Assembly: GCA_949372635.1 (NCBI GenBank)
Contig: CASIAB010000007.1
Span: 310,001-374,000 of the forward strand
Length of the DNA stretch: 64,000 nt
Reading direction: 5' to 3'
From: an uncultured Pseudomonadales bacterium
GTDB taxonomy: Bacteria; Pseudomonadota; Gammaproteobacteria; Pseudomonadales; Pseudohongiellaceae
The stretch's first letter is position 1. Every line of letters begins with the position of its first letter. The translations under genes and the position numbers were made by a program. Below the pieces are notes generated by a model. It did no database searches. It saw only the letters and a list, made by a program, of their open reading frames with translations, and had not been told where the DNA came from. Shown here piece after piece: positions 9,968 to 19,576 of the stretch.

Positions 9968-10969
9968 TTACTCATTCAAGGAATCGATAATGCGAAAATA
10001 GCTGTCCACGCGTTCGACCCCAATCTGACCGGCCTCTAGTGCAGCCTGTATTGCGCAACCGGGCTCCTGCCTATGCGAGCAATCTCTGAATTTACAGGAA
10101 CCGGCAAACGGTCGAAATTCTATGAATCCTTCAAATACTTGTTGCCCATCTATATGCCCAAGACCGAACTCTCGAATCCCGGGAGAATCGATTAGATCGA
10201 ATTCAGGCATATGATACAGGGAAGAGGTCGTCGTGGTGTGAGTACCCCGATCCCAGGTCTCCGATAGTGGAGCCACGTTTGCATGCTTGCCGCTACTCAG
10301 TTTGTTTAGCAAAGATGATTTGCCTACGCCAGACTGGCCGACCAAAATTGTAGTCTGGTTAGCTAAGGCTTGCTCTAGCTTGTTCATGCCCCGCCCATCT
10401 TCGGCAGACACCTTGTATACAGGGTAGCCAATTTCCCCATAAGGTGACAACATATAGTCCAGTTTGATCAATTCTTCCTGGTTGAGAAGGTCTAGTTTGT
10501 TCAAAACCAATACGGCAGTCAGATGCTGCTGCTCAATTGCTACGAGATATCGATCTATAAGGCTCACATGAGGGGTTGGAGAAGAGGCGAATACGACTAG
10601 CACTATGTCAATATTGGCCGCCATTGCCTTGAACTGACCCTCAGGGCTAGGGCGGCCGAAGAAGTTGCGGCGTTGACCTAAGGCCAAAACAACACCCCTG
10701 TCAGCGCCATCGTCAGACCAAACCACCAGGTCTCCTGTTACTAGTCTAGGTAGGTTTGATCTCTGAGTGCAGCGAATAATACGGCCCTCATCCTCAGTGA
10801 TAAGAGACTCAACATCTACATGTTGCCCGTAGTGGCTAATAATTCGCCCATTACATTTTTCAAGAGAAGTCTGGGCATCAGCAGAGTCGGCACCATCCTG
10901 GCCTAGCTCCCTGCGTTGGTTCTGGGAAATGCGCGCCAACTGGTGTTTGCTAAGTCTTCTTTTAATCAT
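9968..10969 (-). CDS. rsgA: Small ribosomal subunit biogenesis GTPase RsgA
   Basis: A circularly permuted GTPase that helps late maturation of the 30S subunit. Order of motifs in the 333 residues: N-terminal OB-fold (RCTQRSNLPRLVTGD), G4 NKLDLL, G1 GQSGVGKSSLLNKL, G3 DSPGIREFGL, and a C-terminal zinc knuckle C-x5-C-x-H-x6-C (GSCKFRDCSHRQEPGC). The basic N-terminus KRRLSKHQLARI is also typical. It is divergent from orn, as in many gammaproteobacteria. Confidence 0.97.
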   Translation of the reverse strand: MIKRRLSKHQLARISQNQRRELGQDGADSADAQTSLEKCNGRIISHYGQHVDVESLITEDEGRIIRCTQRSNLPRLVTGDLVVWSDDGADRGVVLALGQRRNFFGRPSPEGQFKAMAANIDIVLVVFASSPTPHVSLIDRYLVAIEQQHLTAVLVLNKLDLLNQEELIKLDYMLSPYGEIGYPVYKVSAEDGRGMNKLEQALANQTTILVGQSGVGKSSLLNKLSSGKHANVAPLSETWDRGTHTTTTSSLYHMPEFDLIDSPGIREFGLGHIDGQQVFEGFIEFRPFAGSCKFRDCSHRQEPGCAIQAALEAGQIGVERVDSYFRIIDSLNE

Positions 10970-11120
10970 CGAAAGGCAGTAACTAGCATCATAGTGTGGG
11001 TAACTATTAAAGAGTGATCAAGGGACAAGATTATTACATATTCCACTTCGGGAAGCTTTGCTACAATCGACATGCACAGGATCACATCACAATGTTCGCA
11101 GCTTAGCGCGGGAAATCGGA

Positions 11121-11663
11121 ATGGATAAAAGTTTAAATCTAATTTGGCTAGATCTGGAAATGACAGGTCTAAAGCCAGAGTCAGATCGCATCATCGAAAT
11201 CGCGACCCTGGTTACAGATGCCGATCTCAACATTCTCGCCGAAGGACCAGTGCTTGCTATTAGGCAATCGGATGCGGCATTAGACGCTATGGACGATTGG
11301 AATCAAAAACATCATGGTGCGTCAGGGTTGATAGAACGTGTAAAGAATAGTGGCGTCGACGAAGATGAGGCGACCCGACAAACGATAGCATTTCTGTCTC
11401 AGTATTCGCCGAAAAACGGATCGCCGATGTGCGGAAATAGTATCTGTCAAGATCGCAGGTTTATGGCGAACTATATGCCAGAGTTAGAAAACTATTTCCA
11501 TTATCGGAATTTGGATGTGAGCTCTGTCAAAGAACTCGTGCGACGTTGGAAACCAGATATTTTAAAGGGCTTAGTGAAGCAGGGAACGCATCAGGCAATG
11601 GAAGATATTAGGGATTCTGTTATCGAACTGAAATATTATAGAGAACATTTTATCGACGCTTAG
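11121..11663 (+). CDS. orn: Oligoribonuclease
   Basis: DEDDh 3'-5' exonuclease that finishes RNA decay by cleaving dinucleotides, including pGpG from cyclic di-GMP. At 180 residues it equals E. coli Orn. Catalytic motifs: DLEMTGL near the N-terminus, [11 protein letters not shown] in the middle, [10 protein letters not shown] near the end. The frame opens upstream at a TTG (11058), but homology starts at ATG 11121 preceded by a purine-rich site, so that start is used. It converges with queG, with only 10 bp between stops. Confidence 0.96.
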   Translation: MDKSLNLIWLDLEMTGLKPESDRIIEIATLVTDADLNILAEGPVLAIRQSDAALDAMDDWNQKHHGASGLIERVKNSGVDEDEATRQTIAFLSQYSPKNGSPMCGNSICQDRRFMANYMPELENYFHYRNLDVSSVKELVRRWKPDILKGLVKQGTHQAMEDIRDSVIELKYYREHFIDA

Positions 11664-11673
11664 TGATAAACCG

Positions 11674-12726
11674 CTAAGATTTGTGTTGCAGCAATGCCCA
11701 TTCAATATGTTCATTAACCATGGTCGAGACATTGTTCAATCTTGATTGTAGCACGCCGACTATCTCCTTTGAGCTTGGCGCATTGCCAAGCGCAACCGCT
11801 ATATTGCGTAGCCAGCAGTCGTAGCCGATTCTGCGAATGGCGGACCCTTCAGTCCGCTTTAGAAATTCTCGTTCAGTCCAAGCGAACAAATCTATTAGCT
11901 GAGCATCATCTAGGTTATGCCTAGGCGTGAAGTCTTTCTCGTCTGTTGGCTTAGAAAATTTATTCCATGGGCAGACAATCTGGCAGTCGTCGCAGCCATA
12001 GATTCTATTTCCCATCGGCTTTCTAAATTCTACCGGTATAGAAGTGCGTAGTTCAATTGTTAAGTAAGAGATGCAGCGAGTGGCGTCTAACAGGTTGGGT
12101 TTTATGAATGCGTTTGTTGGACAAATATCAAGACAGGCGGAGCAGCTACCGCAATGATCGGATACTTTTTCATCAACTGGTAAAGGCAGGTCAGTGAATA
12201 GCTCTCCCAGAAAAAACCAAGATCCAGCCTGCTTGTTGATAAGCATCGTGTTCTTACCAATCCAGCCCATGCCAGATTTTTCTGCGAGTGCGCGTTCTAG
12301 AACTGGAGCACTGTCGACGAAGGCACGGTAACCAAACGGCCCTGCAACATCTTGAATTCTTCGGGCAAACTTTTGCAAGCGCTTACGAATCAACTTGTGA
12401 TAATCACGGCCTCGAGCATAGCGTGAGACGTACGCTTTACCGGTATTGTGCATGGAAGCAAGGGAATCGTCTGACTCCAAAGCATAATCCAAGCGGACGC
12501 AGACAACACGAATGGTACCGGGAACCAACTGTTCGGGGTGACACCGCTTGTCGTGGTTATCCGCCATATAAGACATGACGCCATGATAGTTTCGATCTAT
12601 CCATTCTTCTAAGCGATGTTCGTACTCACTTAGATCGATATCCGTAATGCTTACTTCCTGAAAACCAAGTTCGACACCCCAGTCTTTGATATCGGTGGCG
12701 AGTTGTTTAAAATCTATCTCAGTCAT
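11674..12726 (-). CDS. queG: Epoxyqueuosine reductase
   Basis: Final step of queuosine tRNA modification: reduction of epoxyqueuosine in tRNA using cobalamin and two [4Fe-4S] clusters. Cluster cysteines are visible as CGSCSACLDICPTNAF and CDDCQIVCPWNKF. The N-terminal domain has WIDRNYHGVMSYM and the middle carries SGMGWIGKN. The open frame reaches 12834, but the first 36 codons overlap the upstream aminotransferase, so ATG 12726 (MTEIDFKQL, 350 residues) is preferred. It follows the aminotransferase by 13 bp and is likely cotranscribed. Confidence 0.95.
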   Translation of the reverse strand: MTEIDFKQLATDIKDWGVELGFQEVSITDIDLSEYEHRLEEWIDRNYHGVMSYMADNHDKRCHPEQLVPGTIRVVCVRLDYALESDDSLASMHNTGKAYVSRYARGRDYHKLIRKRLQKFARRIQDVAGPFGYRAFVDSAPVLERALAEKSGMGWIGKNTMLINKQAGSWFFLGELFTDLPLPVDEKVSDHCGSCSACLDICPTNAFIKPNLLDATRCISYLTIELRTSIPVEFRKPMGNRIYGCDDCQIVCPWNKFSKPTDEKDFTPRHNLDDAQLIDLFAWTEREFLKRTEGSAIRRIGYDCWLRNIAVALGNAPSSKEIVGVLQSRLNNVSTMVNEHIEWALLQHKS

Positions 12727-12739
12727 GAAGGGGTTGTAC

Positions 12740-13888
12740 TCAGAGTTCGCAGAGAATATCGGCTGCCTGTTGCAAGGTGCTATCGTCTTTGCAAAAACAG
12801 AAACGAATAATCTTTGTTGCAGGAGCTTTTTCATAGAAGGGTGCTAATGGGATAGCGGCTACACCTTTCTCTTGAGTCAAGTAGTTAACGAACTCCACAT
12901 CGTTTTTATCGCTTATCTCACTATAATCCACTAGCTGAAAGTAGGTCCCTTTAGATGGGGTGAATTTGAATCTAGAGGGCGCGATTAAATTGCAAAACGC
13001 GTCTCGCTTCTCTTGGTAAAAACCCGGCAGCTCTAGAGTATGCTCAGGACATTCGGCCATAAAGTCGGCGATAGCATACTGAACAAAACTAGAAGTAGTA
13101 AAAGTAACGTACTGGTGAACCTTACGAAATTCAGTGGTTAGTTTTTCAGGGGCAACACAGTAGGCTAGTTTCCAGCCCGTGGCGTGATAAGTCTTTCCAA
13201 AGGAAGAAACCACAAAACTTTTCGTCCGTAATTCGCTATGTGCCAATACACTCTCGTGCTTTTCACTATCAAAGACCATGTGTTCATAGACTTCGTCGGA
13301 GAGTATCAAGATGTCATAATCTCGAATCAGGGCGGCAAGCTTATCGAGATCGGCTTTGTTCAGTATGCTGCCACATGGGTTGTGCGGCGAATTAATAATG
13401 ATGAGCCGAGTTCGAGAATTGATCGCTTGTTCTAAGCGTTCCCAATCCATGCCGTAGTCAGGAAGCGTGAGTGGAATATGAATGGTTTTACCGCCCGCCA
13501 ACTGTACAGCCGGTTCGTAAGAATCGTAAGCGGGATCGAAGACAATAACCTCATCACCTGTGGTCACGACGCCATTCACTGCATCGAACAGTGCTTCAGT
13601 GGCGCCAGAGGTGACTGTAACTTCTGTTTCCGGGTCAGCGTCGCAGCCGTAGTAATGCTTTACCTTGTTAGCAATTTGCTGCCTTAGTGAGGGAATACCT
13701 GCCATTGGAGGGTATTGGTTCTTGCGATCGTTCAGGTGCTGTGAAACTAACTCTCTGAGTCTCTCTGGGCAATCGAAATCTGGAAAGCCTTGTGAAAGAT
13801 TTATAGCAGCATAGTCTTGCGCCATCTTCGACATGACCGTGAAGATAGTGGTTCCGACTTTTGGCAGTTTACTTTGCAACTTTCTCAT
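12740..13888 (-). CDS. PLP-dependent aminotransferase, methionine aminotransferase (YbdL) type
   Basis: Fold type I, class I/II aminotransferase of 382 residues. The N-terminus SKLPKVGTTIFTVMSKMA and NLSQGFPDFDCPERL match the YbdL/kynurenine aminotransferase branch, which transaminates methionine and aromatic amino acids. Seen: INSPHNPCGSIL, LSDEVYEHMVFD, the PLP lysine in SSFGKTYHATGWK near residue 235, and the C-terminal arginine in IIRFCFCK. Cytosolic. Upstream of queG on the same strand; the pairing has no evident functional link. Confidence 0.88.
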   Translation of the reverse strand: MRKLQSKLPKVGTTIFTVMSKMAQDYAAINLSQGFPDFDCPERLRELVSQHLNDRKNQYPPMAGIPSLRQQIANKVKHYYGCDADPETEVTVTSGATEALFDAVNGVVTTGDEVIVFDPAYDSYEPAVQLAGGKTIHIPLTLPDYGMDWERLEQAINSRTRLIIINSPHNPCGSILNKADLDKLAALIRDYDILILSDEVYEHMVFDSEKHESVLAHSELRTKSFVVSSFGKTYHATGWKLAYCVAPEKLTTEFRKVHQYVTFTTSSFVQYAIADFMAECPEHTLELPGFYQEKRDAFCNLIAPSRFKFTPSKGTYFQLVDYSEISDKNDVEFVNYLTQEKGVAAIPLAPFYEKAPATKIIRFCFCKDDSTLQQAADILCEL

Positions 13889-14054
13889 TTAGGCTCATCT
13901 CATTGGGTTGGTGAGCTATTCTAACTGATTGTCTTAGCTAAGCGATATCGGGTAGGTGTTAAGTGGCTTTACCCAGAGAGGGCCGCCGCAGGTTGTGAGA
14001 GGACAGACAGCGAGTAACGGGCACTGACGATAACTGCCCTTATTTAGAGGCTGT

Positions 14055-15443
14055 CTACTGCTGCAGCCATTCGTTCAGATCGATTATGTCTTGAGGCGTC
14101 AGTATTCCAGCTACCTGGCGCAGAGTTAGACTGTCCATAACATAGTTATATCGGGCATCGGCATATTGACGCAGGGCCCTGTAAAGGTTTTCTCTAGCGC
14201 GGAGAACCTCAACGATATTTCGAGTACCGACCTCGGCACCAAGTTCAGTCGCATCCAAGGCGCTCTGTGCAGACGTGATTGATTGCTGTCTTTGAGCGAT
14301 GACCAGGGCGTCAGTGTTTACGCGACGATAGGCATTGCGTATATTCTGTGTCAGTTGCCGCTCAGTAAGATTGAGTGATTCCTGTGCGGAGATAACATTG
14401 TACTCAGCCGCTCTTCGTCTAGAGCTAACGGCACCACCGGAATAAATTGGGATCGTAAGGTTCAGTGCCAATGAGGTGCGGTCGAAAGCACCACCGCCAA
14501 CCTGAATACCTTGGTTGACGATGGGAGCTGTCACGTTGTGGTTATAACCACCGCTGAGACTGACCGTGGGTAGATGATCGGATTTTCTTGCCTTCAAATT
14601 TTTCTTTGAAGCTTCCAAATTGTATTCAGCGGCAGCGATAGCGAGGCTGCTATTTTCTGCCTCGTATTCCCACTCGCTTAGCTCGCCGTCGACTTGGACA
14701 ATGGGGAAGTCCGCGCGTAACACTTCTATAGAGGGGTGAGATTGGCCAGTGATAGCTTCCAAGGCCTCATAGCGCGACTGCAGAATATCTCGTTGCAATA
14801 TCGTTGTGTTCTGAGCCAAATCATACGCTGCTTGGCTGTCGAACACATCAGTAATTGCAACTAAGCCAACTTCTTCTCGTTGTCTGGTCTGTTCTAGAGA
14901 GCGAAGCGCCGCTTCCTCTTCTTGCACATTCGTATCCACTGTATCGATGGCGCGTAGTACGTCGAAATAAGCGGCGGCAACCCGCATGATCAGGTCCTGC
15001 TCTTGTGCTGCTAGGCTTACAGCAGTAGCCTTGTCGCGGGCCCTGGCGCTTTGGAAGGTGTACCAGTTGGCCAGGTTTACAACGCTCTGATTTAGACCCA
15101 TGGTCCAGCCATGATTGTTAATGCCGGGTCTGAAACTGTGGTCATCGATTCGTCTTGTTGTCGTTACCCCCGTAATTGGGTCCATAAAACTAGGATAGAT
15201 TGAATAACTCGGGCCACTCGTCAAGCGGGTGGTAGAGGCGGTAAGTTGCGCGCTAGGCAGAAGTGATGAGCGGCTCTGAATCATGCTTTCTCGATTCTCG
15301 CGATAGTTGGCCTGGGCCTGTCGCAGCGTAGGATCATTATCCAGTGCGAGCTGCAGGATAGAGAGCAGGTCGTCGCCGTAGCTGAATGAGCTCGATAGGC
15401 AGCCCAATACTAGAATTCCAATATACTTCACTGGGTTTCGCAT
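14055..15443 (-). CDS. tolC: TolC-family outer membrane efflux protein
   Basis: A 462-residue outer-membrane channel with an N-terminal signal peptide ending near SFSYG. It has two repeated halves rich in coiled-coil helices; characteristic stretches are ALDNDPTLRQAQANYRENRE at the start and RNAYRRVNTDALVIAQRQQS and ARENLYRALRQYADARYNYVM near the end. TolC serves type I secretion and RND or MFS drug efflux. No periplasmic adaptor or inner-membrane pump is next to it, so it likely serves several. In E. coli tolC sits beside nudF; here about 9 kb separates them. Confidence 0.92.
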   Translation of the reverse strand: MRNPVKYIGILVLGCLSSSFSYGDDLLSILQLALDNDPTLRQAQANYRENRESMIQSRSSLLPSAQLTASTTRLTSGPSYSIYPSFMDPITGVTTTRRIDDHSFRPGINNHGWTMGLNQSVVNLANWYTFQSARARDKATAVSLAAQEQDLIMRVAAAYFDVLRAIDTVDTNVQEEEAALRSLEQTRQREEVGLVAITDVFDSQAAYDLAQNTTILQRDILQSRYEALEAITGQSHPSIEVLRADFPIVQVDGELSEWEYEAENSSLAIAAAEYNLEASKKNLKARKSDHLPTVSLSGGYNHNVTAPIVNQGIQVGGGAFDRTSLALNLTIPIYSGGAVSSRRRAAEYNVISAQESLNLTERQLTQNIRNAYRRVNTDALVIAQRQQSITSAQSALDATELGAEVGTRNIVEVLRARENLYRALRQYADARYNYVMDSLTLRQVAGILTPQDIIDLNEWLQQ

Positions 15444-15837
15444 AATCTATGACCTTCTAAGTACTAAACAGCGTGATGTTCAAATGTCTGAAGAACTTGT
15501 TAAACACTGTTTAAACAAGTGTTTCGAATGGTGTTATTAAATTAGACGGCATTCTACACTTTCGTAACCAAAAGTGACAAACTAAACCACTGCATTTGCG
15601 ACAGTTAACCTTACTGAACCATTAGACGTTTAATTACCGCTTGCAGTTACGGCGGAAGTTGCCTAATTACTGCTCTAAGGGGCCTAATCCTATTTCCTAG
15701 GCGTTGCAGACATTCGATGCGGCGCCTAAGTTCAATTAAGTTTAATAGGAGCCAAATAGCAGTTCGCTACAACTGAGTTGAACGAAAACTACCTACAAAG
15801 TGCAGCTATTGTTGACCAAAAAGCTATCCAGCGAACT
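15444..15837. other. Intergenic region upstream of tolC
   Basis: This 394 bp stretch separates the tolC start from the end of the M14 peptidase gene. All frames on both strands are broken by frequent stops and I found no decayed gene. The only structure noted is the inverted repeat at 15495-15520 and three short copies of a GCCTAA motif at about 15661, 15680 and 15725. It presumably holds the tolC promoter. Confidence 0.5.
15495..15520. promoter_or_regulatory. Near-palindrome upstream of tolC, possible operator
   Basis: ACTTGTTAAAC (15495-15505) is followed after 3 bp by GTTTAAACAAGT (15509-15520), an inverted repeat with one extra base. It lies 52 bp before the tolC ATG, where an operator or promoter element would be expected. 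The size suits a dimeric repressor such as a TetR-type protein, but no regulator gene is adjacent. The function is inference from symmetry and position. Confidence 0.35.
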
Positions 15838-16986
15838 CTATTCAGGCACGCTAGACAGTTGAGTCTCGAGGAAGCTAGATAGTGCATCTAGACAGGAATG
15901 CGCGAGCTGCTTGCTACGTTCACCTGACCATCCGAAGGTTTCATCCGGCGTCGCGGTCGTATCCTTAAAAGGCATTTCTAAAGTCATGGCGAGGCAGCCA
16001 TGTGATTCGGCAATCTGCGCAGTGCTCATTGTTAAGTTGGCTGTGCCAGGAGTCTTCGCCGGATAACCTCTTTCAGTTTGAAAGTCCGGGTTTAACTTGG
16101 CCAATCTATTTTTGTAGAAGTCCAATCGCGCCTGCTTGGCAGTGTCCCAGTCGGCAAGACCCTCGGTGCCGGCAATGAAGCAGTAGGGTAAGGATTCGTC
16201 GCCATGGACATCGAGCATGAAATCAGCACCGACTTCGTTGATTGCTTGCTTCACGAGATAGACTTCTGGGCTGGCGTCGATTTCGGGATCTGCCCACTCT
16301 CGATTTAAATTCCTGCCGGCCGCGTTGGTACGAAGGTGCCCGCGCCGGCTTCCATCTGGATTCATATTCGGAACTAGGTGGACATCACATTGGCTAAGAA
16401 GTTTATTGCTCGCAGCATTGGTTTCGTCGAGGAGGCGTTCGATGCAACCCTCCATCCACCATTCGGCCATAGACTCACCGGGATGTTGCCTGGCAATTAT
16501 CCAACAGCTCTTCTTGGGTTTTTGGTTCTGTTTCGACGAAAATTTGAGTAAGTCGAGATCTTGACCATCAAGTGTTTTACCAACGACGCGATGGGAGCAT
16601 CTAGGGGACAATTGACTTCTAGCGACGAGATCGGCGTGGCGCTCCATAGAATAGGGAGCGAAGTAGGCGAAGTAGACGGAATCGTATTCAGCTTGAAACT
16701 TGATGGTCAATGCGCCGTTCTCTAGCGAAGTTGGATGTCGCAACCAACTCTGGCGATCATAAGAATAACAAATGCGGTAGTTCTGAAAACCGGAGGGATA
16801 GGCGACATCTCCAGCGTTCAGGATGCGCATTGTGAAGCGCGTGGCTTTCACGCCACTAAGACGAAAATAGAACCACTGAAAAAATTCCGATTCATTATCG
16901 GCGCGAATCTTTAGTTGTATGTCGCTGGCGTCAGCACAGCTGACTACCTCAATATTGCCTGCATCAAAGTTCTGGCTTATGTGCAC
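15838..16986 (-). CDS. M14-family zinc carboxypeptidase, cytosolic carboxypeptidase-like
   Basis: A 382-residue protein without a signal peptide. The first 130 residues form the beta-sandwich M14_N domain that defines the cytosolic carboxypeptidase (CCP) group: WFYFRLSGVKATRF, NYRICYSYDRQSWLRHPT. The catalytic domain carries HxxE in RQHPGESMAEWWMEG near residue 167, NPDGSRRGHLRTNAAGRNLN, the third zinc ligand in DVHGDES, and the catalytic glutamate in TLEMPFKD. Eukaryotic relatives trim glutamate from tubulin; the bacterial substrate is unknown. It is divergent from the DAHP synthase gene. Confidence 0.88.
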   Translation of the reverse strand: MHISQNFDAGNIEVVSCADASDIQLKIRADNESEFFQWFYFRLSGVKATRFTMRILNAGDVAYPSGFQNYRICYSYDRQSWLRHPTSLENGALTIKFQAEYDSVYFAYFAPYSMERHADLVARSQLSPRCSHRVVGKTLDGQDLDLLKFSSKQNQKPKKSCWIIARQHPGESMAEWWMEGCIERLLDETNAASNKLLSQCDVHLVPNMNPDGSRRGHLRTNAAGRNLNREWADPEIDASPEVYLVKQAINEVGADFMLDVHGDESLPYCFIAGTEGLADWDTAKQARLDFYKNRLAKLNPDFQTERGYPAKTPGTANLTMSTAQIAESHGCLAMTLEMPFKDTTATPDETFGWSGERSKQLAHSCLDALSSFLETQLSSVPE

Positions 16987-17092
16987 AATTTTCCTCTTTT
17001 TGAAAATCTGGTTACTTTTTAGCTATTTAGCAGTTGTTAGCTTACTAATATTTGTTATCATTGCCGACCTTTTTTTAAGTAAGAGAAATCCT

Positions 17093-18157
17093 ATGTCGGT
17101 AATTACTGACAACTTGAACATCGGTTCCATCGAAGCCCTGATTACTCCAGGACAATTAAAATCAGAGTTGCCTCTTGAAGGCGCGGCTCTCGAATCGGTT
17201 CAGCTAGCACGCAACACCATCTTTTCAATATTGGATAGAACCGACCCGCGTTTGTTTGTGGTTGTTGGCCCCTGTTCGATTCATGACACCGAAGCCGCTA
17301 TCGATTACGCGAAGCGACTTAAGGAGTTAGCTGATAAAGTACAGGATACGCTCTATATAGTGATGCGAGTCTATTTCGAGAAGCCGCGAACGTCGATTGG
17401 TTGGAAAGGATTGATTAATGATCCTTACCTCGACGATTCGTTCAAGATCGAAGACGGGCTACGTAAAGGCCGGAAGCTATTACTCGATATTGTAGAGCTA
17501 GGGCTACCAACTTCCACAGAGGCTCTCGACCCGATTTCTCCACAGTACATGCAAGATGTTATTGCCTGGTCTGCAATTGGTGCGCGCACAACAGAGTCAC
17601 AGACCCACCGTGAAATGTCATCGGGCTTGTCTTCCGCAGTAGGATTCAAGAATGGTACAGATGGTGGGTTGACCGTTGCAGTCAATGCGATGCAATCAGT
17701 GTCTAGTCCACATCGATTTCTCGGAATTAACTCAGATGGTCAGGTCTCAGTTGTAACTACCAAAGGAAATACCTATGCGCACGTAGTTCTGCGCGGTGGT
17801 GGAAAGGGCCCGAACTACGATACTCTCCATGTTGCACAGTGTGAAAAAGCACTACTCGACGGCGGAGTGAGCAGCAATATCATGATCGATTGCAGTCATG
17901 CGAATTCGAGTAGGGATCCTGATGTGCAGCCTCTCGTATTGAAAGACATCAGCCATCAAATTCTTGAAGGCAATGAATCTATCATTGGTGTCATGCTCGA
18001 AAGTAATCTCAATCATGGCAATCAATCTATTCCGACAGACCTTAGTGAGTTGAAGTACGGAGTTTCAGTGACAGATGCCTGCATGGATTGGCAGACGACT
18101 GAACAGGCAATTCTCGGAATGGCAGAAAAACTGAAAGACATATTACCTGCTAGATAA
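17093..18157 (+). CDS. 3-deoxy-7-phosphoheptulonate (DAHP) synthase, class I
   Basis: Condenses phosphoenolpyruvate and erythrose-4-phosphate, the first committed step to aromatic amino acids. The 354 residues match AroF/G/H in length. Motifs: VVGPCSIHD near residue 62, MRVYFEKPRT, GWKGLINDP, and IMIDCSHANS with a metal-binding histidine. The frame is open upstream to 16919, but that part is unrelated and overlaps the divergent peptidase gene; ATG 17093 (MSVITDNL) is used. Which aromatic amino acid inhibits it cannot be told from sequence here. Confidence 0.95.
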   Translation: MSVITDNLNIGSIEALITPGQLKSELPLEGAALESVQLARNTIFSILDRTDPRLFVVVGPCSIHDTEAAIDYAKRLKELADKVQDTLYIVMRVYFEKPRTSIGWKGLINDPYLDDSFKIEDGLRKGRKLLLDIVELGLPTSTEALDPISPQYMQDVIAWSAIGARTTESQTHREMSSGLSSAVGFKNGTDGGLTVAVNAMQSVSSPHRFLGINSDGQVSVVTTKGNTYAHVVLRGGGKGPNYDTLHVAQCEKALLDGGVSSNIMIDCSHANSSRDPDVQPLVLKDISHQILEGNESIIGVMLESNLNHGNQSIPTDLSELKYGVSVTDACMDWQTTEQAILGMAEKLKDILPAR

Positions 18158-18168
18158 TTCTATAAATG

Positions 18169-18720
18169 TCAGAACGACGAGCTGGGCTGGGAAAGAAACT
18201 CCAACTCTTCGTCTGTCGATTCTCTTCCTAGTATCTCATTGCGATGAGGATAGCGACCAAAGCGATCGATGATCGCTTTGTGTTTTATCTCAAAATTGAA
18301 GCTGTCTTCTAGGCCGGGTTGGTCGAACAAGAATAGAGCTATGTCGTGTATCTCCTTCGACTCGCTATGCATGAAAGGCATATACAAGAACGATCGTTTG
18401 TTATTTTTTAATTCTTTATCAAACTTTTTCCTAATAGCTTCCTGTGCTAAAATTAGGGCCAAGGTGTCCGTTGCAAATGCAGCGCGCGTATCGCGAAACA
18501 TGTTACGCGAGAACTGATCTAGCACGATAATTTCTGCAAGTGCATCCAACGGATGTTCGCGCCATGGATAGAGAAGCCCTTGAGTTGCTCGAAGATGGGT
18601 TTCTCCAAATTTGGCACGCAAAGACTCATCGAAATCGAGATCTTTGATGAAGCGCTGCTTCGGTTCGATGTCTTCAAACCAAAATTGGATAACGTCAGTG
18701 GCGAACAAGAAATTTCCCAA
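18169..18720 (-). CDS. DUF924 family protein
   Basis: A 183-residue cytosolic protein that matches the DUF924 (TPR-like helical) family. The signature near the start is DVIQFWFEDIEPKQRF, with LDALAEIIVLDQFSRNMFRD near residue 60, RSFLYMPFMHSES and FGRYPHRNEILGR near the end. Biochemical function is unknown. It is the family's usual length, converges with the DAHP synthase gene 11 bp away, and lies downstream of a glutathione S-transferase gene on the same strand. Confidence 0.88.
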   Translation of the reverse strand: MGNFLFATDVIQFWFEDIEPKQRFIKDLDFDESLRAKFGETHLRATQGLLYPWREHPLDALAEIIVLDQFSRNMFRDTRAAFATDTLALILAQEAIRKKFDKELKNNKRSFLYMPFMHSESKEIHDIALFLFDQPGLEDSFNFEIKHKAIIDRFGRYPHRNEILGRESTDEELEFLSQPSSSF

Positions 18721-18861
18721 AAATCTAATTGTATCTACAGTACTTTATCGTCAATAGTGCCTCCATTATTAGAAACTTGCATTGGGATTTTTTCGCAAGG
18801 CTGAATAAAAAAGGGGCTCCGAAGATCTCCGCCAGATGACTCAGATTTGAATTAGCGCAGT

Positions 18862-19521
18862 CTAGGCGCTATTAGCGTAGGCTAATTTCATAGGCTCTTG
18901 CTCTCTGCGTCCTATAGTTAGCCATTTCTGTACGAAAGGGTTATCAAGGAGAGTTTGCATATAGGTGTGAGCGTCATGGCTTAGATCTGCCCCGTATATA
19001 TCAAAACAGGCAGCGATAGGCGCATACATGCAGTCTGCGACTGAAAACCGACCATACAAATAATTACCGTTTTCGCCAAACTTGCGGCGGCAACAGCTCC
19101 AAATCGCGTCAATTCTAGCGATCTCATCTAGAAGTTCGGGTGATGGCTTGGGCTTATAGGACGCCTTACAATTCAGTGGCCACTCCTTTTTTAGATGCTG
19201 GAATTCAGAATGAAGCTCGGCGCTAGTAGACCTAGCACTTGCACGCCGTTTCGGGCTCGCGGGCCAAGCACTGCCATTTATAAATTGCTCTGAAATATAT
19301 TCGCAGATAGCTAGAGAATCCCAGACTGTAATCTGCCGATGCAATAGAACAGGCACCTTCAACGAGGGTGAATAGGGGCCAAGCTTTTCCGCTGTATTGT
19401 CCTGATATAGAGCAATTTGAATTTCTTCGAAATCTATGTCAAACATCTTAAGCAAGAGCCAGGGACACATGGACCAAGAAGAATAATTTTTATTTCCGAT
19501 TACAAGCCTAAGGTTGTCCAT
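18862..19521 (-). CDS. Glutathione S-transferase family protein
   Basis: A 219-residue protein with an N-terminal thioredoxin-like domain beginning LRLVIGNKNYSSWSMCPWLLL, where Ser/Cys in the SSWSMCPW turn is the likely glutathione contact. KVPVLLHRQITVWDSLAICEYI is the cis-proline and glutathione-binding loop. The C-terminal helical domain holds RFSVADCMYAPIA. The family of this turn includes uncharacterised YfcF/GstB-like enzymes. The substrate is unknown. It starts 55 bp downstream of the pdsO stop. Confidence 0.87.
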   Translation of the reverse strand: MDNLRLVIGNKNYSSWSMCPWLLLKMFDIDFEEIQIALYQDNTAEKLGPYSPSLKVPVLLHRQITVWDSLAICEYISEQFINGSAWPASPKRRASARSTSAELHSEFQHLKKEWPLNCKASYKPKPSPELLDEIARIDAIWSCCRRKFGENGNYLYGRFSVADCMYAPIAACFDIYGADLSHDAHTYMQTLLDNPFVQKWLTIGRREQEPMKLAYANSA

Positions 19522-19576
19522 TTTTATAACTCCGAATTACTATTAAAAAGGGTCATTAATAATTTGTATAAGTGGC

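Noticed and set aside
13930..14050. GGGCA...TGCCC pairing near the tolC stop as a terminator
   Set aside because: Only five base pairs with an 11-base loop and no T-run in the tolC direction.
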